Assembly (NCBI RefSeq): GCF_002216685.1
Contig: NZ_CP022353.1
Span: 1,054,001 to 1,118,000, forward strand
Source of the DNA: Vibrio tarriae
GTDB lineage: Bacteria > Pseudomonadota > Gammaproteobacteria > Enterobacterales > Vibrionaceae
Length of the DNA stretch: 64,000 nucleotides
Direction of reading: 5' to 3'
The notes below the pieces were generated by a model. It made no database searches. It had not been told where the DNA came from and worked only from the letters and a program-made list of their open reading frames with translations. Shown piece after piece: positions 19,046-29,192 of this stretch. The stretch's first letter is position 1. The number at the start of each line of letters is the position of its first letter. The position numbers were made by a program, and so were the translations under genes.

Positions 19046-19951
19046 ATGATTTTAGTCGTTGGTCATAAAAACCCAGACAGTGATAGTATTTGTAGCGCAT
19101 TAGTGGCGGCTGAGCTTTTAAAAGCGCGTGGTTTAGAAGCGAAGGCGGTACGCCAAGGCGAAATCAACCGTGAAACGCAACATATTCTGAATGTGGCAGG
19201 CGTTGAGCAACCAGAATTACGTACCAGCGTGGCGGGCGAACAAGTGTGGCTAGTGGATTACACCGATTTAGCGCAAGCACCGGATGATCTCAATCAAGCC
19301 GAAATTCTTGGGATTGTCGATCACCATCGTCTTGGTGATGTGATGACGGTGAATCCACTGGAAGCGTGGATTTGGCCTGTCGGTTGTACCAGCACTATTT
19401 TGTTCAATCTGTTCAAAATGGAAAATGCAGAAATCACACGCCCACTCGCGCTACTGATGATCTCTGCCATTTTGTCTGACACGGTTGGCTTTGCCTCACC
19501 AACCTGCACGCAAAAAGACCGAGATGCGGTGGCTGAGTTAGCGGTATTAGCGGGCATTACCGATCTGGAAGGTTTTATCAAAGCGCTACTGATTGCGAAA
19601 ACTGACATTGAAGGTTTAAGTGCGGCGCAGCTGGTCGAAAAAGATCTTAAAGCTTACCCATTCAATGGCCGTGAGTTGGTGGTAGGCCAGGTTGAACTGG
19701 CTACGCTAGAGCAAGTCGCGGATATGATTGATGCCTTAGAGGCAGATCTGCAACGTCGTTGTGATGAGGAATCATTGGCTCTTGCAGCACTGATGCTGAC
19801 CGATATCACCACCGCGCAAACTCGTTTGCTGTTTAAAGGAGAATGGTCAGAAAAACTGGCTAAGCATGCAAAAGATGGCGTACTGATGATGGAAAACACC
19901 CTAAGCCGTAAGAAGCAAGGTTGGCCTTGGCTACAAACGGAACTGGCTTGA
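19046..19951 (+). CDS. ppaC: manganese-dependent inorganic pyrophosphatase (family II)
   Basis: The 301-residue enzyme hydrolyses pyrophosphate to phosphate in the cytoplasm. The DHH signature is intact: GHKNPDSDS at residues 7-15, then VDYTD, VDHHR and ILSDTVGF. The C-terminal substrate-binding domain ends in SRKKQGWPWLQ. These are family II features, unrelated to Ppa. ATG 19046 has AGGT eight bases upstream. It lies divergent from the manganese exporter gene, and both depend on cellular manganese. Confidence 0.95.
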   Translation: MILVVGHKNPDSDSICSALVAAELLKARGLEAKAVRQGEINRETQHILNVAGVEQPELRTSVAGEQVWLVDYTDLAQAPDDLNQAEILGIVDHHRLGDVMTVNPLEAWIWPVGCTSTILFNLFKMENAEITRPLALLMISAILSDTVGFASPTCTQKDRDAVAELAVLAGITDLEGFIKALLIAKTDIEGLSAAQLVEKDLKAYPFNGRELVVGQVELATLEQVADMIDALEADLQRRCDEESLALAALMLTDITTAQTRLLFKGEWSEKLAKHAKDGVLMMENTLSRKKQGWPWLQTELA

Positions 19952-19983
19952 TCGCCACTTCGCGGTTAACATTCTTGTTAAGC

Positions 19984-20017
19984 AACGCTCACGCTGTATG
20001 CGGTGGGCGTTTTTTTA
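19984..20017 (+). terminator. rho-independent terminator of ppaC
   Basis: The stem AACGCTCACGC / GCGGTGGGCGTT, with one wobble pair, is followed by seven T. Confidence 0.8.
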
Positions 20018-20085
20018 TCTCTGATTGTAGGCGGTATCCTGCAATTTCATCGTTCAGTAGAATGGCAACATTAGGTGGGGAAAAC

Positions 20086-20466
20086 ATGTCCAATCCATTA
20101 ACCGCAGAGCAAATGGCGCTCATCAACCAATATGACCAAGAGCAACGATTCAACTACTGCCTGAAAGAGATTGTGGCTAACCAGCAAGTGTGGATTTTAA
20201 AAGATGAGCACGGCTGCGTTATGCTCAATACAGAAGAAGAAGAGTGCGTTCCTGTATGGCCACATCGTGAGTTTGCGCAAGCGTGGGCAACTGGCGAGTG
20301 GGCTGAGTGTGAGCCAGAATCGATTGGCTTGAACAAATGGTTTAGTCGCTGGACACAAGGTTTAGAGCAAGACGATTTATCCGTAGTGGTTTTTCCTAAC
20401 GACAATGAAGAAGGGGTGATTTTGTTCCCTGATGAGTTTGACTTTGAATTGAAAAAAACTCACTAA
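20086..20466 (+). CDS. DUF2750 domain protein
   Basis: The 126-residue acidic protein starts at ATG 20086, with AGGTGGGG upstream. It contains RFNYCLKEIVANQQVWIL, EEEECVPVWPHREFAQAW and LSVVVFPNDNEEGVIL, the pattern I associate with DUF2750. It has no signal peptide or membrane segment. The family has no established function. The frame is open further upstream to 19921, but that part overlaps the ppaC terminator and is not coding. Confidence 0.8.
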   Translation: MSNPLTAEQMALINQYDQEQRFNYCLKEIVANQQVWILKDEHGCVMLNTEEEECVPVWPHREFAQAWATGEWAECEPESIGLNKWFSRWTQGLEQDDLSVVVFPNDNEEGVILFPDEFDFELKKTH

Positions 20467-20493
20467 CCGCCGTTAACTGGTGCGGTGAAGTAT

Positions 20494-21261
20494 TTAGCGT
20501 AACCACTCATACAGCGGTGAAGAACGCGCTTCTTGCACCGCATTCTCTAACACACCTTGCTGCTCGTACTGTTTGAGCTTTGCTTTGAGCAAACTTTGCA
20601 GTTGCGGTTGCCTCATGCCACTGCTTAACTCAGGTTCGTAGAGCAGCTTGAGTAAAATCACATCCAATGGGGACAGCAAATCTTCCGGCGTTTTATCGTT
20701 AAAGATCGAAGGGTAGGCGAGCTCTGAATCATTGGGTAGTCCCATCACCTGAGTGATCTCCTCGACAATACACGCCAGCAGTTTGCCATGGTCACGAGCT
20801 TGATCGACCGGAATCACGACTGAAGCCGCAACAATCTCAGAGGCCGAATTGGTGGAATAATTGGCCTGACAGATTGCACTATGCATGGTTTGGGTGGCTG
20901 ATTTACCCGCCAACTCTTCTAAGGCTTGTTGCCACTTTGATTGTTGGGTGAACACCCAAATCACGTTGGCCTCAGTACGGTTTGTCACCACCTGAATCGA
21001 GTGCCCAGTCACTTGGGTGAGGTGGTGCACATGATCGCGTGCTAATTGCTCATGCAGGGCTTTATCGGGCACTTGGTGATCAAAATAGATGCGTAGAGGC
21101 CCACGCCATTTGCTGAGTGGTTTTTCACCTGCGGAGTACTCGTTACGCAGTGCAACGTTGAGAAATGCCCGTTCAATAAAGGCGGGATCGCGCCAATTCT
21201 CTTGACCAAAGGCACAGTGGCTAATAAGGGTGAGAAGCCCGAGCGCAATCCCTCTTTTCAT
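20494..21261 (-). CDS. DUF2927 domain exported protein
   Basis: The product of about 255 residues has a signal peptide (KRGIALGLLTLISHCAFG). Its domain has LRIYFDHQVP, CIVEEITQVMGLPND and YPSIFND, which is the DUF2927 pattern, a predicted zincin-like fold. No HExxH motif is clear. It should lie in the periplasm. The ATG at 21261 is four bases past the sapF stop, so it is probably translated with the sap operon. Its role there is not known. Confidence 0.8.
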   Translation of the reverse strand: MKRGIALGLLTLISHCAFGQENWRDPAFIERAFLNVALRNEYSAGEKPLSKWRGPLRIYFDHQVPDKALHEQLARDHVHHLTQVTGHSIQVVTNRTEANVIWVFTQQSKWQQALEELAGKSATQTMHSAICQANYSTNSASEIVAASVVIPVDQARDHGKLLACIVEEITQVMGLPNDSELAYPSIFNDKTPEDLLSPLDVILLKLLYEPELSSGMRQPQLQSLLKAKLKQYEQQGVLENAVQEARSSPLYEWLR

Positions 21262-21264
21262 CAC

Positions 21265-22053
21265 TCAATACTTAAAGGTGGGAGCCTTGGTAAAGTGGCT
21301 CTCAATCATACGTTGGGTGATGGGATGCTGAGGATCCGCTAACACTTCGTGAGTTTCCCCCGCTTCCACCACGTCTCCTTCATGCATGACGATGATTTTG
21401 TCTGTGATGTGCTTGATCACCCCGATATGCTGGGATACATACACAAAGGAGACGCCCATCTCTTCTTGCAGTTCCAAAAACAGATTGAGGATTTGCGAGC
21501 GCATCGCCATATCCAGACCGTTCAACGCCTCATCGGCAATAATGATGGAAGGCTGTAAGATGAGCGCACGAGCCAAGCAGACACGCTGTTTTTGTCCAGT
21601 CGCCAGCATCTGAGGGTAGAAATAAGCATGCTCAGGCAGCAAGCCCACACGCTGCAAAGTATCTTTTACGCGGCGCATTCGCGCCTCAGGTGTCATGCTG
21701 GTATTTCGTTTCAGCGGCCCTTCCAGAATCGTCCCAATCTGTAAACGTGGATTGAGCGAGGTATTCGGGTCTTGGAAAATCATCCGGATCAATTTACAGC
21801 GCGTCGAGTAGTCTTTGTGTTCTAACAACTCTCCGTTGACGCGGATCTCGCCACCGGTCGGTGCAACCATCCCAGCCAACATGCGAGCGAGGGTGGATTT
21901 CCCTGAGCCATTTTGACCAATAAAACCAATGGTTTGTCCTGCTTCAAGAGTAAAGCTGACCGGCTTTACCGCATGTTGGATCTGTTTGCGTAAAAAGCCT
22001 GAGCGAGTGACAAAGTCTTTGTGCAGATTGGTGACTTCTAACAGCGCACTCAT
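21265..22053 (-). CDS. sapF: peptide ABC importer ATPase SapF
   Basis: The 262-residue ABC ATPase has Walker [10 protein letters not shown]-loop [12 protein letters not shown], and Walker [15 protein letters not shown]. The usual LSGGQ signature reads LATGQKQRV, as in SapF proteins. It powers peptide uptake with SapD. The ATG at 22053 overlaps the sapD stop (ATGA), with GGAGT upstream. The gene is fourth in sapABCDF order when read from 26503 downward. Confidence 0.92.
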   Translation of the reverse strand: MSALLEVTNLHKDFVTRSGFLRKQIQHAVKPVSFTLEAGQTIGFIGQNGSGKSTLARMLAGMVAPTGGEIRVNGELLEHKDYSTRCKLIRMIFQDPNTSLNPRLQIGTILEGPLKRNTSMTPEARMRRVKDTLQRVGLLPEHAYFYPQMLATGQKQRVCLARALILQPSIIIADEALNGLDMAMRSQILNLFLELQEEMGVSFVYVSQHIGVIKHITDKIIVMHEGDVVEAGETHEVLADPQHPITQRMIESHFTKAPTFKY

Positions 22054-23045
22054 TGTGGCGACTCCATGTTGAGCGGGAAATGGCAAGAAAATTTATGGTT
22101 TTTTACCCAGCGCGAATGAGGGACTTCAACACACTGACGCTGAGCGTAAGGGCAACGTGGCCCTAAGCGGCAGCCAATCGGTAAGTGTTGCAGTGGCGGA
22201 ATTGAGCCGGGGAGAGATTGTAATTTCTGTTTGTGCGGGATCCAGTCACTAAAATCTGGCATGGCTTTCAGCAGCGCTGCGGTGTAGGGGTGCTTTGGCT
22301 CTGCCACAATTTTTGCAGTTTCCGCCGATTCCACCGATTGCCCGCAATACATAACCGTAATGCGATCCGCCCACTGAGTAATGGTGGTTAAGTCATGGCC
22401 GATGAGCAGAATCGAAGTGTTATTGACCTGATTCATGCGACTCAGCAAACGCAAAATTTGCGATTGAGTGATGGGGTCCACGTCGTTGGTGGGTTCATCT
22501 GCGATCAGCAATTTCGGTTTAGCGGCAATGGCCATCGCAATCATCACTTTCTGACACTCGCCATCCGTCAGCTCATAAGGGTAGCTGGACATGATGTCTT
22601 TGTGATCTTTGATACCGACCTTGTGCAGCAGAGCAATCGCCTGTTTTTTCCGCCAAGTAAAGCGCTCCCACCAACGTCCTTCAAAGGTGCGAAATGGGAT
22701 AGACTCAATCAGTTGTCGCCCAACCTCTTCAGACGGATCAAGACAGGTTGAAGGCTCTTGGAAAATCATCGCGACATCACGCGAAATCACGCGTCTGCGT
22801 TCACGCGGAGTGAGTTGTAGCAAATCAATATTGCCAAGGCGCATACGATCGGCCGTGACGCGCCAGTTTTCTTTACAAATACCGACAATCGCTTTCGCCA
22901 CCAAGCTCTTACCTGAGCCCGATTCACCCACTAAGCCACGAATTTCCCCTTCATTCATGGTTAGGCTCATACGATCTACCGCTTTCACAAGGCCTTGCGG
23001 AGTATCAATCTCAATCGTCAAGTGACGAATATCAAGTAACGGCAT
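22050..23045 (-). CDS. sapD: peptide ABC importer ATPase SapD
   Basis: The 331-residue ATPase has Walker A GESGSGKS and [14 protein letters not shown]-terminal oligopeptide-transporter extension carries [15 protein letters not shown] with cysteines. The signature region reads [16 protein letters not shown] and is unusual, as in other SapD. It works with SapF on the SapBC permease. Its start overlaps the sapC stop by one base. Confidence 0.93.
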   Translation of the reverse strand: MPLLDIRHLTIEIDTPQGLVKAVDRMSLTMNEGEIRGLVGESGSGKSLVAKAIVGICKENWRVTADRMRLGNIDLLQLTPRERRRVISRDVAMIFQEPSTCLDPSEEVGRQLIESIPFRTFEGRWWERFTWRKKQAIALLHKVGIKDHKDIMSSYPYELTDGECQKVMIAMAIAAKPKLLIADEPTNDVDPITQSQILRLLSRMNQVNNTSILLIGHDLTTITQWADRITVMYCGQSVESAETAKIVAEPKHPYTAALLKAMPDFSDWIPHKQKLQSLPGSIPPLQHLPIGCRLGPRCPYAQRQCVEVPHSRWVKNHKFSCHFPLNMESPQ

Positions 23046-23932
23046 TATTCGACTCCCGCATTGAGGGCTTGGCGTGCGCCATCACCCACCAAGTTAATGA
23101 CGACCACAGTGAACATGATGGCTAAACCGGGAAGAGTCACTGTCCATGGAGCGATATAGATAAGTTCTACCGAATCACCGAGCATCGCTCCCCACTCTGT
23201 ACTGGGCGATTGAGCACCAAGCCCTAAAAATCCGAGCGCGGTGATATCCAGAATCGCAATCGAGAGTGCCATGGTGATTTCAGCCACAATGACGGGTAAA
23301 ACGTTAGGGAATATCGAATGCCAAAGCAGATAAAATTGATTTGCACCATCTAAACGCGCCGCCATCACATAATCTTTTTCGATTTCATTGTGTACGGCGA
23401 CATACACAGAACGAATAAAACGTGGGATCAGTGCCAGACCAATCGCCAGTAATATGTTGAATTCACCAGCACCCAAAAAAGCCACAAAAATGATCGCCAG
23501 TAGCAGTGAGGGGATGGACATTACCGTATCGAGAATATGGTTTAGGGTGCTAGAAAGTAGTCCTTTGGTCATACCTGCCAACGCGCCAATTGTTCCACCG
23601 ATTAGGGTTGCAATCAGCGTAATCAATACGGCTGCGCCTATGCTGAGTTGTGAACCATCGATAAGACGAGACAAAATATCGCGACCCAAATCATCGGTAC
23701 CAAGGAAATAGTCAACGGTTCCTTCTGGCTCCCATGAAGGAGGCATTAGCAGCACGCTCGAGTGCATTTGCGGGTCGTAAGGAGCAATCCAAGGCGATAA
23801 AATCGTCACCAGTGCAATAAAAAACAAAGACCACAAGCCAAACATGGCGAGATTGTTGGCACGAAAACTACGCCAGAAACGCTCAAACTGGGTGGGAATA
23901 TGTTCTTCTTGATAAATACTATCGCTTAACAT
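23045..23932 (-). CDS. sapC: peptide ABC permease SapC
   Basis: The 295-residue inner-membrane permease has an N-terminal [18 protein letters not shown] helix. It carries the binding-protein-dependent permease motif near [24 protein letters not shown] (EAA loop). The last helices include [14 protein letters not shown]. It pairs with SapB. Start and stop overlap both neighbours in the operon. Confidence 0.93.
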   Translation of the reverse strand: MLSDSIYQEEHIPTQFERFWRSFRANNLAMFGLWSLFFIALVTILSPWIAPYDPQMHSSVLLMPPSWEPEGTVDYFLGTDDLGRDILSRLIDGSQLSIGAAVLITLIATLIGGTIGALAGMTKGLLSSTLNHILDTVMSIPSLLLAIIFVAFLGAGEFNILLAIGLALIPRFIRSVYVAVHNEIEKDYVMAARLDGANQFYLLWHSIFPNVLPVIVAEITMALSIAILDITALGFLGLGAQSPSTEWGAMLGDSVELIYIAPWTVTLPGLAIMFTVVVINLVGDGARQALNAGVE

Positions 23933-24881
23933 ACCACTCTTTCCTTACCAAGGGGTTAGCTACCGCGCCAATCAAATCTGAGAGTATATTGGCCGTTAAG
24001 ACCAGAGTACCGACGACGATCACGCCCGCTTGAATCGACATAAAATCACGGTTTGCCAATGCATCCAATAACCAACGGCCAATGCCCGGCCAGTTAAAGA
24101 TCGATTCAGTAATAATGGCTAAGGTCAGCATGCTGGAAAGCTGAACACCAAATTTGGGGATCATCGGTGGGATCGCATTGCGTAAGACGTGCTGAGTAAC
24201 GATTTCGTAGTTAGATAAGCCTTTAATTTTGGCTGCACGAATGTAGTTTTGATTCATCACTTCGGCAACCGAAGCACGCATTTGACCGATCACTTGCGTG
24301 GTTGGCGCGAGTGCTAGAACTAAGCAGGGTAACGTTAAATGCTCTATCACACTTTGTAGCGCTTGGCTGCGATAGGCCGACTGCGACAAAAAGGCATCAA
24401 TCAAGGCAAAACCAGTAATGTGTTCAATTTGGTACAGCAAGTCATAGCGTCCTGCCACAGGAAATATCGGGAAATGCAGCGAAAATACCATGATCATCAT
24501 CAGTGCTAGCCAGAAAATGGGCGCTGAATAACCAGACATAGAAATGAACGAGATAATGGTGTCCAGCCATTTTCCTTGCCGCATTCCGGCCAGAGTGCCG
24601 ATCGGAATGCCAATCAGCAGGGATAAGATGAAAGCAATGGCACACAGCTCAATGGTTGCGGGAAATACCACGGCTAACTCATGGATAATGGGTACTCCAT
24701 TTTTATTCAGGCCAAAGTTGAGCTCCATCAGTTGTACCAAATAGCTCGACCACCCTTGCCAAAAGCCAATCAGCGTCCAATGTGAGTGAGGGTCAAATCT
24801 GGCCAAGCTATAGCCGACCATAGTCAGGATGAGCAAGGTGATGATGAATAAGTTAAATTTACGGACCGTATATACGAACAT
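23919..24881 (-). CDS. sapB: peptide ABC permease SapB
   Basis: The 320-residue membrane protein has the DppB/OppB pattern: a first helix LFIITLLILTMVGYSLA and a long first loop. The EAA loop YIRAAKIKGLSNYEIVTQHVLRNA follows, and the last part has TESIFNWPGIGRWLLDA. It forms the channel with SapC. It overlaps sapC by 14 bases and begins at the last base of sapA. Confidence 0.93.
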   Translation of the reverse strand: MFVYTVRKFNLFIITLLILTMVGYSLARFDPHSHWTLIGFWQGWSSYLVQLMELNFGLNKNGVPIIHELAVVFPATIELCAIAFILSLLIGIPIGTLAGMRQGKWLDTIISFISMSGYSAPIFWLALMMIMVFSLHFPIFPVAGRYDLLYQIEHITGFALIDAFLSQSAYRSQALQSVIEHLTLPCLVLALAPTTQVIGQMRASVAEVMNQNYIRAAKIKGLSNYEIVTQHVLRNAIPPMIPKFGVQLSSMLTLAIITESIFNWPGIGRWLLDALANRDFMSIQAGVIVVGTLVLTANILSDLIGAVANPLVRKEWYVKR

Positions 24882-26503
24882 TACTCGGCCAACCTCTCAA
24901 CGGTATTAAATGGCTGAACATTAAATGGGCTAATGCGAACGCCCGTTAATGATTTGCTATAGGCGGTAAATTGTATGCCGTGGGCGAGAGGAATAACCGG
25001 AAATTCCTGATTCAGGATGTTTTGTGCCTGACGATACAAATTGAGGCGATAGCGCGGTTTATTGGCCTCTAGAGCTAAGTCCAACAGAAAGTCGAAATCG
25101 CTGTCACACCACATAGAGACGTTAAGGCCTGCGCGGTTTGAATCACAAGAGAGTAAAGGGCGTAAAAAGTTATCCGGGTCGCCCGTATCTCCCGTCCAAC
25201 CACTTAAGTACAGGTCAATATTGTTGCGTACGTTTAGCTCTTGGCGTTCAGAGCGATCTTCACTGATAAGGCGTAATGTCACCCCAATGTCGGCGAGATT
25301 GGCTTGGATCAGCTCTGCCGTTTTGCGTGGGCTAGGATTGTACGCTTTCGGCTCTACAGGCACTGACATGGTCAGCTCCAGCCCCGTTGCAAATCCCGCC
25401 TCACGCAGCAAAGCTTGCGCGTACTTGCGATCGTAGCGAATCTGCGCAGTATCTTGCTGATAGGCCCAAGAGGTGGGGGGCAAGATGGTAAAAGCAATAC
25501 TTCCTGTGCCGTAATAGACGGAATCTAAGATATTTTGTCGATTAATTGCGAAATTGAGTGCTTTACGTACACGATTGTCATTCAACGCAGGATGTTGAGT
25601 GTTCACCGCGATAAAGGCCACATTCATCGCGGGTGTGGTTTGCAGCACAATATCTTGGTTCTTTTCAATCGCGGGCAGCTGGCTGGAAATCGGTGCATTG
25701 AGCACATCACATTCATTGCGCAGCAATTTGGCCAGCATGCCAGTCCCACGTTGTGAAATATCAAACACCACTTGCTCGACTTTTGCCGCACCTTCCCAAT
25801 ATTGGGGATGACGTTTCAAGCGAATTAAATCGCGCGGATGGTATTCGGCAAGGTAAAAAGGCCCAGTACCCAGAGGAAGGTTATCCAGCTTCTCTTTTTC
25901 ATCATCAATGATGAGCTGATTGGCGTATTCCAATGACAGGATCACCGCGTGGCTGGTGGCGATGTTGGATAAAAAACTGTTATCAGGTCGGCTAAGCACA
26001 AACTTTACGGTTAAGTCATCGACTGCGCTGACATCAATCAATAGATTCTGAAAATCAATGCCTTTAAACCAAGGATATTGAGTTTGGCCTATTTTGTGGT
26101 AAGGGTTGGTTGGGTCAATAATGCGTCGAAAACTGAACACCACATCATCGGCATTAAGTGGACGTGTTGGGCTAAACCAAGCAGTGGTTTGAAACGCCAC
26201 ATCGGGGCGCAGCTTAAATACATACTCAAGTCCGTTGCTATTGACCATCCAACTGCTGGCTAAACTGGCAATCGGTAAGTGTGTTTCGGGGTCAATCGTC
26301 AGCAAGGCATTGTAGATCTGCGGGCCGAGTGCATCAGAAGTGATATCGTTATCCGCCAGCTGCGGGTTAAAGGTAGTCGGCGCACTTTCACCACAGTAGA
26401 CAAAGCCGCTACTGCGGATCTTTCTGTGGTCGATGTTTTCTCCGCATCCTGCCAGCATAGAGATGCTGCACAGTCCTAGCGTAAATCGTAATAATGCATT
26501 CAT
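24881..26503 (-). CDS. sapA: peptide-binding lipoprotein SapA
   Basis: The 540-residue extracytoplasmic solute-binding protein (SBP family 5) has a lipoprotein signal, CSISMLAGC. The domain follows with FVYCGESAPTTFNPQ and DVVFSFRRIIDP. LPLGTGPFYLAEY and VRKALNFAINRQNIL complete it. It delivers peptides to SapBCDF; in pathogens Sap is linked to antimicrobial peptide resistance and to peptide or heme uptake. No clear Shine-Dalgarno sequence precedes ATG 26503. A 113-base gap separates it from pspF. Confidence 0.93.
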   Translation of the reverse strand: MNALLRFTLGLCSISMLAGCGENIDHRKIRSSGFVYCGESAPTTFNPQLADNDITSDALGPQIYNALLTIDPETHLPIASLASSWMVNSNGLEYVFKLRPDVAFQTTAWFSPTRPLNADDVVFSFRRIIDPTNPYHKIGQTQYPWFKGIDFQNLLIDVSAVDDLTVKFVLSRPDNSFLSNIATSHAVILSLEYANQLIIDDEKEKLDNLPLGTGPFYLAEYHPRDLIRLKRHPQYWEGAAKVEQVVFDISQRGTGMLAKLLRNECDVLNAPISSQLPAIEKNQDIVLQTTPAMNVAFIAVNTQHPALNDNRVRKALNFAINRQNILDSVYYGTGSIAFTILPPTSWAYQQDTAQIRYDRKYAQALLREAGFATGLELTMSVPVEPKAYNPSPRKTAELIQANLADIGVTLRLISEDRSERQELNVRNNIDLYLSGWTGDTGDPDNFLRPLLSCDSNRAGLNVSMWCDSDFDFLLDLALEANKPRYRLNLYRQAQNILNQEFPVIPLAHGIQFTAYSKSLTGVRISPFNVQPFNTVERLAE

Positions 26504-26616
26504 AGTGATCTGAGTCAGTCACGAGGCGTTGGCCAGAGTCTGGCAAGCCTCAAAATCCCGCTAATTTACCATTGTTTTTCGAACGAAACCAAGTGAAAAG
26601 GCGCATTTACCGCATA

Positions 26617-27633
26617 TCACTCAACGTGAGGTGAGGCGTTTTCACTGTTCATTTGTGGGTACTTTCTCATCATGCCTCGAAATTGATGATAGCTGAGTCC
26701 CAGCAACTGCGCGGCGTGCTTTTGATTAAATTTCGCTTGCGTGAGTGCCGCTTGTAACAACTCAATATCACACTGTTGCTGCCATGCCTTGTAGTCAAGA
26801 GGCAAATGGAAGTCGGTACGAGTGGTATGGCGAACGTCAACCTGCTCAGACTCGTCAGTGACAATGTCACTGGATTGGAACGGGTTAAAGACTAACTGAT
26901 CAATTGGTTGGCTATTCAATCCATGTTGATACACCGCGCGCTCCACCACGTTTTTCAGCTCACGTACATTGCCCGGCCAAGAGTAGGCTTGCAGTTGGTG
27001 TAATGCATTGGGGCTAAAGCCAACAAAGAGTGGCAGCTGTAGTTCACGGCACATGCGAATAGCAAAATGTTCGGCAAGCAGCGCAATATCTTCTGGCCGA
27101 TGGCGAAGTGCGGGCAAATGAATCACGTCAAACGCCAGTCGGTCCAGTAAGTCTGCGCGAAATGTGCCTTGCTGAGCCATTTGCGGTAAATTCGCGTTGG
27201 TTGCACATACCAAGCGCACATTCGCGTTTAATACTTGGTTGCCACCGACACGTTCATATTGGCCGTATTCGATCACGCGTAGCAGTTTTTCTTGCACTGA
27301 GAGTGGTGCAGTGGCCAATTCATCTAAAAACAGCGTACCGCCTTCGGCACGTTCAAAACGTCCTTGATGGCGTCCTTTGGCTCCAGTAAACGAGCCTGAT
27401 TCATGGCCAAACAGCTCTGAATCGATCAGCCCTTCACTGAGCGTTGAGCAGTTTAGCGACACCAGCGGTTGTTCCCAACGTTTTGATAAATAGTGCAAGC
27501 GCTGAGCGATCAACTCTTTACCCGTTCCGCGCTCGCCAATGACCAGCACAGGACGATCGATCGGCGCTAAACGTGAGACTTTGTCTAACACCGCTAAAAA
27601 CGCAGGTGACTCTCCGAGCAAGCTCTGTTGCAT
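26617..27633 (-). CDS. pspF: PspF, sigma-54 enhancer-binding activator of the psp operon
   Basis: The 338-residue AAA+ activator has Walker A GERGTGKE and GAFTGA-type ESGSFTGAKGRH. GGTLFLDELATAPL follows, and a C-terminal Fis-type helix-turn-helix, FNQKHAAQLLGLSYHQFRGM. It has no N-terminal sensing domain, as for PspF, which is restrained by PspA. It is divergent from pspA; the space between has a sigma-54 promoter and an inverted repeat that fits a PspF site. Confidence 0.95.
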   Translation of the reverse strand: MQQSLLGESPAFLAVLDKVSRLAPIDRPVLVIGERGTGKELIAQRLHYLSKRWEQPLVSLNCSTLSEGLIDSELFGHESGSFTGAKGRHQGRFERAEGGTLFLDELATAPLSVQEKLLRVIEYGQYERVGGNQVLNANVRLVCATNANLPQMAQQGTFRADLLDRLAFDVIHLPALRHRPEDIALLAEHFAIRMCRELQLPLFVGFSPNALHQLQAYSWPGNVRELKNVVERAVYQHGLNSQPIDQLVFNPFQSSDIVTDESEQVDVRHTTRTDFHLPLDYKAWQQQCDIELLQAALTQAKFNQKHAAQLLGLSYHQFRGMMRKYPQMNSENASPHVE

Positions 27634-27650
27634 CCTCTATTTCCTCAAAG

Positions 27651-27685
27651 TGGTGAAATTGACCAACTGTTGGTGAATTTCATCA
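27651..27685. promoter_or_regulatory. inverted repeat, likely PspF upstream activating sequence
   Basis: TGGTGAAATT (27651-27660) and AATTTCATCA (27676-27685) are inverted with one mismatch. They lie about 65 to 100 bases upstream of the pspA sigma-54 promoter. Confidence 0.5.
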
Positions 27686-27746
27686 TAGCATGCTGAGTGA
27701 AAAAGTCGGTATATTTGTAATTGTTTGAAAAATATGGATTTAAAAG

Positions 27747-27763
27747 TTGGCACGTAATTTGGA
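27747..27763 (+). promoter_or_regulatory. sigma-54 promoter of pspABC
   Basis: TTGGCACGTAATTTGG has GG at -24 and TTGG at -12 with 10 bases between them. Consensus is TGGCAC-N5-TTGC. It is close to the E. coli pspA promoter, which also has an imperfect -12. Confidence 0.75.
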
Positions 27764-27842
27764 TTTATCTTTGCAACCAACGCACAGCATGGGGCTGCAG
27801 CGGTAATCTCAGTGTTTGGCACTGAAGGATAGGAGAAACGTC

Positions 27843-28511
27843 ATGGGTATTTTTTCTCGTTTTGCAGACATCGTAAATTCCAACATTAGCGCGCTCCTGG
27901 ATAAAGCAGAAGATCCAGAAAAAATGATCCGCCTGATTATTCAGGAGATGGAAGATACGTTAGTGGAAGTGCGTACCAATTCAGCCAAAGCAATGGCAGA
28001 TAAAAAAGAGCTGGCGCGTAAATTGGAGTCGATTGAACAGCAGTTAGAGGATTGGCAGAACAAAGCGACGCTGGCGCTGACTAAACAACGTGAAGATTTG
28101 GCGCGCGCGGCACTGATCGAGAAGCAGAAACTGCAACATGTACTGAAAGGCTTGCACACAGAGCAGACGCTTGTCGAAGAAACCATTGAAAAGCTGACAG
28201 GCGAAATTGGTAAGCTAGAAACCAAAATCACTGAAACTCGTGCGAAACAGCAAGCGTTAGCGATTCGTAGCCAAGCGGCGAGTCATCGTCGCGATGTGCA
28301 GCGTCATTTGCACGCGGGTCGTACCGAAGAAGCGATGGCAAAGTTTGAGCAGTTCTCGCGTAAAGTCGATGAGCTGGAAGCGGAAGCCGATCTTTATGCA
28401 CAATCAGGCCAAGCGCGCTCTTTAGAGCAAGAATTTGCTGAGCTACAAGCACAAGATGAGATTGAAAAAGAGCTCAACAAGCTTAAAGCTCAGATGAAAT
28501 CAGACCAATAA
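27843..28511 (+). CDS. pspA: phage shock protein A
   Basis: The 222-residue protein is all coiled coil. It starts GIFSRFADIVNSNISALLDKAE, the amphipathic membrane-binding helix, then DPEKMIRLIIQEMEDTLVEV. PspA binds damaged inner membrane and inhibits PspF in the resting cell. The start at ATG 27843 (AGGAGAAACGTC upstream) is chosen over the frame start at 27816. First gene of pspABC. Confidence 0.96.
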   Translation: MGIFSRFADIVNSNISALLDKAEDPEKMIRLIIQEMEDTLVEVRTNSAKAMADKKELARKLESIEQQLEDWQNKATLALTKQREDLARAALIEKQKLQHVLKGLHTEQTLVEETIEKLTGEIGKLETKITETRAKQQALAIRSQAASHRRDVQRHLHAGRTEEAMAKFEQFSRKVDELEAEADLYAQSGQARSLEQEFAELQAQDEIEKELNKLKAQMKSDQ

Positions 28512-28524
28512 TTGGGAGTAGACT

Positions 28525-28758
28525 ATGTCCTCATTTTTTATCGCTGTGCCATTGATCGTTTTTTGTATCTTTGTTGCACCGCTGTGGCTGATCCTCCACT
28601 ACCGGAGTAAACGCAAAACCGGGGATGGTCTATCGGATGAGGAGCTGCAACTTCTGCGCACCCTGTCGGATAAGGCAAATCGCTTGCAAGACCGCGTGGA
28701 AACCTTAGAGCGGATCTTGGACGATGAAACCCCAAACTGGAGAAATCGCTATGAGTAA
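28525..28758 (+). CDS. pspB: phage shock protein B
   Basis: The 77-residue protein has one membrane helix (FFIAVPLIVFCIFVAPLWLILHY) and a cytoplasmic coiled coil (LQLLRTLSDKANRLQDRVETLERIL). It is a positive regulator with PspC, relieving PspA inhibition. GGGAGT precedes ATG 28525. Its last codons overlap pspC by 8 bases. Confidence 0.94.
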   Translation: MSSFFIAVPLIVFCIFVAPLWLILHYRSKRKTGDGLSDEELQLLRTLSDKANRLQDRVETLERILDDETPNWRNRYE

Positions 28759-29140
28759 ACGCGAGCTGTACCGCGACCCATATAACGGCAAAATAGCGGG
28801 GGTTTGTGCAGGGTTAGCGAACTACTTCGGCCTAGAGGTTTGGCTGGTGCGAATTTTAGTGATCACCGCCGCCTTGCTGGGGGGGACGTTTTTAGTGCTG
28901 GTCGCTTATGTGGCCATGGCTCTGATGCTGGAGAAGCTACCGAAGCAGTACCGCGAAGATATTCGCAGTCAGCAAGAGCATACGCTGAAAAGCAAACCTT
29001 GGGCACAAGGGCAAGCACCAAAAGAGCTGTTGCACACGCTAGATCGCGATCTCAGCCAAGTCGAGACTCGAATTCGTGGTGTGGAGGCGTATGTCACCTC
29101 CGAAGCGTTTAAGGTCAACCGCGAGTTTCGCAAACTCTAG
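28751..29140 (+). CDS. pspC: phage shock protein C
   Basis: The 129-residue protein has the PspC domain RDPYNGKIAGVCAGLANYFG and a membrane helix at LVRILVITAALLGGTFLVLVAY. It pairs with PspB to sense envelope stress and release PspF. The start ATG 28751 overlaps pspB. It ends in FRKL. An imperfect hairpin follows at 29193-29213. Confidence 0.93.
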   Translation: MSKRELYRDPYNGKIAGVCAGLANYFGLEVWLVRILVITAALLGGTFLVLVAYVAMALMLEKLPKQYREDIRSQQEHTLKSKPWAQGQAPKELLHTLDRDLSQVETRIRGVEAYVTSEAFKVNREFRKL

Positions 29141-29192
29141 TCACAAGCGCCAATCACAAATCGTAGTGAATAGATAGGCGCGAGTTATTATT

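Noticed and set aside
19921..20085. 55-residue upstream extension of the DUF2750 gene
   Set aside because: It overlaps the ppaC end and its terminator; the good Shine-Dalgarno sequence is before 20086.
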